Part shown: in pieces, positions 62,064-64,000 of the stretch
Layout of the letters: each line of letters begins with the position of its first letter
How positions within the stretch are numbered: position 1 is the first letter of the stretch
DNA from: Ignavibacteria bacterium
GTDB lineage: Bacteria > Bacteroidota > Ignavibacteria > Kapaibacteriales > Kapaibacteriaceae
Direction: 5' to 3'
DNA length: 64,000 nt
Assembly: GCA_016707005.1 (NCBI GenBank)
Contig: JADJIQ010000002.1
Coordinates: forward strand, 682,001-746,000
Notes under the pieces: generated by a model
What the model was told of the DNA's origin: nothing
Databases searched by the model: none
The model's input: the letters and a program-made list of their open reading frames with translations, nothing else
Made by a program: the position numbers and the translations under genes

Positions 62064-62945
62064 ATGCTTACCGGATTGCTCAGATCAATCACCAGATTGT
62101 TCCCGATCGAACGAGGGAAGTTTAGGATTCTAACTGAGATCTATTTCCGATATGTAGCTCCGACTAGACAAACCTTTGTCTTGACGAAATTACGTTATGG
62201 AATTCAAATGCGACTGGATATCACTGAATTCCTACAAGCTCATCTCTATCTTTTTGGGAGTTACGAGCTACCTACCGTGCGATTTATTCGTTCGGTGCTC
62301 AGATCGGGCGATACCGCCTTCGACATCGGAGCTCAGATAGGGTACCTAACCCTTGCAATGGGCACTACTCCAGTCAAACCATTGCAAATTGTTTCATTCG
62401 AACCCGAGTCACATAACATTGAGCGACTCCGCGAGAACGTGGGCTTGAACCCGGGCGTGAAAGTCACCATCGTCGAAAAGGCCGCTTCGAACGTTAACGG
62501 AATGTTGCGCCTGTATCTAAGCCATGATCACAACTCCGGCACTCATAGTACCATCCAGAATGGCATGAATGTATCATCAGAGTTCGTTGAGATTCCGTCT
62601 GTCACTCTTGACACCTACGTGTCCGAGAACAACATCTCGAGCCTGCGCCTCATGAAGATCGATGTTGAAGGGGGCGAGTTAGAGGTAGTGAAGGGTGCAG
62701 CACGAGTCCTGCGCGAGCTTCGACCGATAATCGTAATGGAAATGAGTGATGCACTTCAGGCAGCCCGGGGGTTCAGTACACCTGAATTCAAGAAGCTTCT
62801 TGCGACTGACGGTTACCACTCATTCACTATCAATGATTCCGGGACGTTAAGGCCCTCTGATGTCAATGCGACTCATGCAATGGAGAATGTTGTGTTTCTC
62901 CATGAAAGCCAACTTGTTGAAATGGATAAGATCATTAGACCTTGA
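62064..62945 (+). CDS. FkbM family methyltransferase
   Basis: SAM-dependent O-methyltransferase of 293 residues. SAM-binding motif GDTAFDIGAQIGYLTLAMG (about 85-103), acidic strand IVSFEPES, and the FkbM signature LMKIDVEGGELEVVKGA (about 202-218). Such enzymes methylate sugars in surface glycans or lipids. The N-terminal 60 residues look like a helical lead. Followed two bases after its stop by a glycosyltransferase; the gene is a little AT-richer than the housekeeping genes. Confidence 0.92.
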   Translation: MLTGLLRSITRLFPIERGKFRILTEIYFRYVAPTRQTFVLTKLRYGIQMRLDITEFLQAHLYLFGSYELPTVRFIRSVLRSGDTAFDIGAQIGYLTLAMGTTPVKPLQIVSFEPESHNIERLRENVGLNPGVKVTIVEKAASNVNGMLRLYLSHDHNSGTHSTIQNGMNVSSEFVEIPSVTLDTYVSENNISSLRLMKIDVEGGELEVVKGAARVLRELRPIIVMEMSDALQAARGFSTPEFKKLLATDGYHSFTINDSGTLRPSDVNATHAMENVVFLHESQLVEMDKIIRP

Positions 62946-62947
62946 GC

Positions 62948-63982
62948 ATGATCAACATCCGCCTCCTTTGTCCGTTTCCTCCTCCGTTTGGCGGTGTGGC
63001 GCTTCATTGCATTCGGCTCCTAGAGTCGTTGCGGGCTCATGGAACAGTGGCAACCGGACATTCTTTAGGGGGCGTTCCTGACAACGTTCAAGGCGTAACA
63101 AAGCTCGGACTTGGGTTCTTTCTCTCTCGCACCTTGGTTCATTATCACACCGATGAGGGGAATCATCGGTGGATGCGGTTGTTCTCACGGATCTGGCGGC
63201 TGACGCGCACGCCGTACGTTGTTACGGTACATTCATTCCGATATCGCGCTGAGTTTCAGGATCCTCGGGTGCTTCGCCAACTCTCCGTTGCATTTGCGCA
63301 TGCCAAGGCTGTGATCGCAATCAGCTCGGAAGTTGCGGATGCCTTGGAGTCTACACTCGGCTTTCGACACAAACGCACTCGAGTTATTCCGTCGAATCTG
63401 CCCCTCAGTGCTTGGGAAGTAGCGTCGCCACTTCCGACTGATGTGGCAGAAGCTTGGCAACGTGCGCCGGTACGGATCCTTGCCAATGCCGGACGTGTTG
63501 TAGCGTATAACGGACGTGATCTGTACGGGCTCGATGTACTTGTCTTAGCATTCAGTTCGATCCAAGATCCGGACTCTGCACTTTGCATTGCCGTTGGTGA
63601 CGTGGTCGATACCGCTCTTTGGCAGAACGTACTTGCCATGGCTTCGAATGATGCTCGCATCACCTTTGTGCGCAGCCTCAATGGTCCACTCGCCCCCTTC
63701 GTCCAGCACGCACACATTGTGGTTCGGCCTACACGTACGGAAGGCGGCCCTTCACTCACTCTCAGCGAAGCTCTCGAACTGGGCAGATGGGCTGTTGGGT
63801 CCGATGCCGTGCAGCGACCCGACGGTACGGTGCTCTTCCGCAATGAAGACCCAGTCGATCTCTCGCGTGCTCTACATCAGTGCATCGCAGATGCACGGCG
63901 AGGCCATATGCCCCCGGCGATCACGCCGAATACCGACGCTGTAGAGAAAATCATGAATCTCTATCAGCGCGTATCAGTGTGA
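62948..63982 (+). CDS. Glycosyltransferase, GT4-like
   Basis: GT-B fold transferase of 344 residues. N-terminal LLCPFPPPFGGVALHCIRLLE is a donor-domain start typical of GT4. The C-terminal domain has RILANAGRVVAYNGRDLYGLDVLVLAF and VVRPTRTEGGPSLTLSEALELGRWAVGSD (the EX7E-like motif in its usual place). Substrate unknown; context is surface polysaccharide assembly with the FkbM methyltransferase. The ATG at 62948 is used; a TTG at 62942 overlapping the FkbM stop is possible. The window ends 18 bases later. Confidence 0.9.
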   Translation: MINIRLLCPFPPPFGGVALHCIRLLESLRAHGTVATGHSLGGVPDNVQGVTKLGLGFFLSRTLVHYHTDEGNHRWMRLFSRIWRLTRTPYVVTVHSFRYRAEFQDPRVLRQLSVAFAHAKAVIAISSEVADALESTLGFRHKRTRVIPSNLPLSAWEVASPLPTDVAEAWQRAPVRILANAGRVVAYNGRDLYGLDVLVLAFSSIQDPDSALCIAVGDVVDTALWQNVLAMASNDARITFVRSLNGPLAPFVQHAHIVVRPTRTEGGPSLTLSEALELGRWAVGSDAVQRPDGTVLFRNEDPVDLSRALHQCIADARRGHMPPAITPNTDAVEKIMNLYQRVSV

Positions 63983-64000
63983 AGTCAGTTCTTCGTCAAA

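Noticed and set aside
1..64000. tRNA, rRNA or transposon genes
   Set aside because: I looked for T-arm GTTCGAnnC patterns, CCA-type ends and transposase DDE or Y1 motifs and found none that held up.

Overview
The window looks like a chromosomal segment of a Gram-negative member of the Bacteroidota/Chlorobi side of the FCB group; Ignavibacteria or Candidatus Kapabacteria would fit. The evidence is indirect: at least four long exported proteins end in a type IX secretion (Por) C-terminal sorting domain, a TonB-dependent receptor sits behind a TPP riboswitch, Shine-Dalgarno sites are mostly weak, and many genes have a TAnnTTTG or TAnnTTCG -7 element typical of Bacteroidota sigma factors. No 16S gene is present, so the placement is inference. 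No tRNA, rRNA, CRISPR array, prophage or transposase was seen.

Layout. 1-5.1 kb: release factor 3 and a giant glycine-rich T9SS protein. 5.1-5.3 kb: a two-hairpin REP-like element and a tandem repeat. 5.3-6.8 kb: a yceI-pirin operon under a double palindromic operator. 6.9-7.9 kb: an isolated, AT-richer RelA/SpoT-domain gene. 8.1-13.7 kb: deoC, a 370-bp array of an 8-bp repeat, then a four-gene operon (sua5, ptsH, ptsI, Omp85-like protein) joined by ATGA overlaps. 13.8-20.6 kb: glycogen phosphorylase, a DUF4397 T9SS protein, ffh (with a frameshift), rpsP and a small membrane protein. 20.7-30.6 kb: FG-GAP T9SS protein, a CDF transporter, an OmpA protein, a WD40 T9SS protein and dnaB. 30.6-34.9 kb: a second copy of the 8-bp array, a Gfo/Idh/MocA oxidoreductase, a heptosyltransferase-like protein, a STAS protein, an orphan nuoC, a fatty-acid hydroxylase and a SET protein. 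35-43.2 kb: thiamine-regulated TonB receptor, murA, an EnvC-like protein with an apparent CTG start, LCP protein, mazG, an OM barrel and a DUF4136 lipoprotein. 43.2-50.4 kb: MgtC/DUF4010 protein, orphan paaA, HmuY-like lipoprotein, haloperoxidase and a frameshifted FG-GAP protein. 50.4-64 kb: an envelope and surface-polysaccharide region (LptF/G, FtsX, Wzx-type flippase, heparinase-like protein, asnB, LytTR regulator, AEC transporter, DUF1835, Kelch-lectin T9SS protein, FkbM methyltransferase, glycosyltransferase).

Taken together the genes build and decorate the cell envelope: peptidoglycan (murA, EnvC-like, FtsX, LCP), LPS and exopolysaccharide (LptF/G, GT9, Wzx, AsnB, FkbM, GT4) and T9SS-exported surface proteins, interspersed with housekeeping genes (prfC, ffh, rpsP, dnaB, sua5).

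The most unusual signals are not genes. AGGGGGC and AAGGGGC occur about 60 times by hand count, on both strands and regardless of coding status. A (TTAGCACA)n array occurs twice with the same inverted-arm architecture, each time wedged between a stop codon and the next start. Several promoters have the -7 element only 4-6 nt before the ATG, suggesting leaderless mRNAs. I found no clear complete new defence or biosynthetic system; the RelA/SpoT-like island gene is the nearest candidate.
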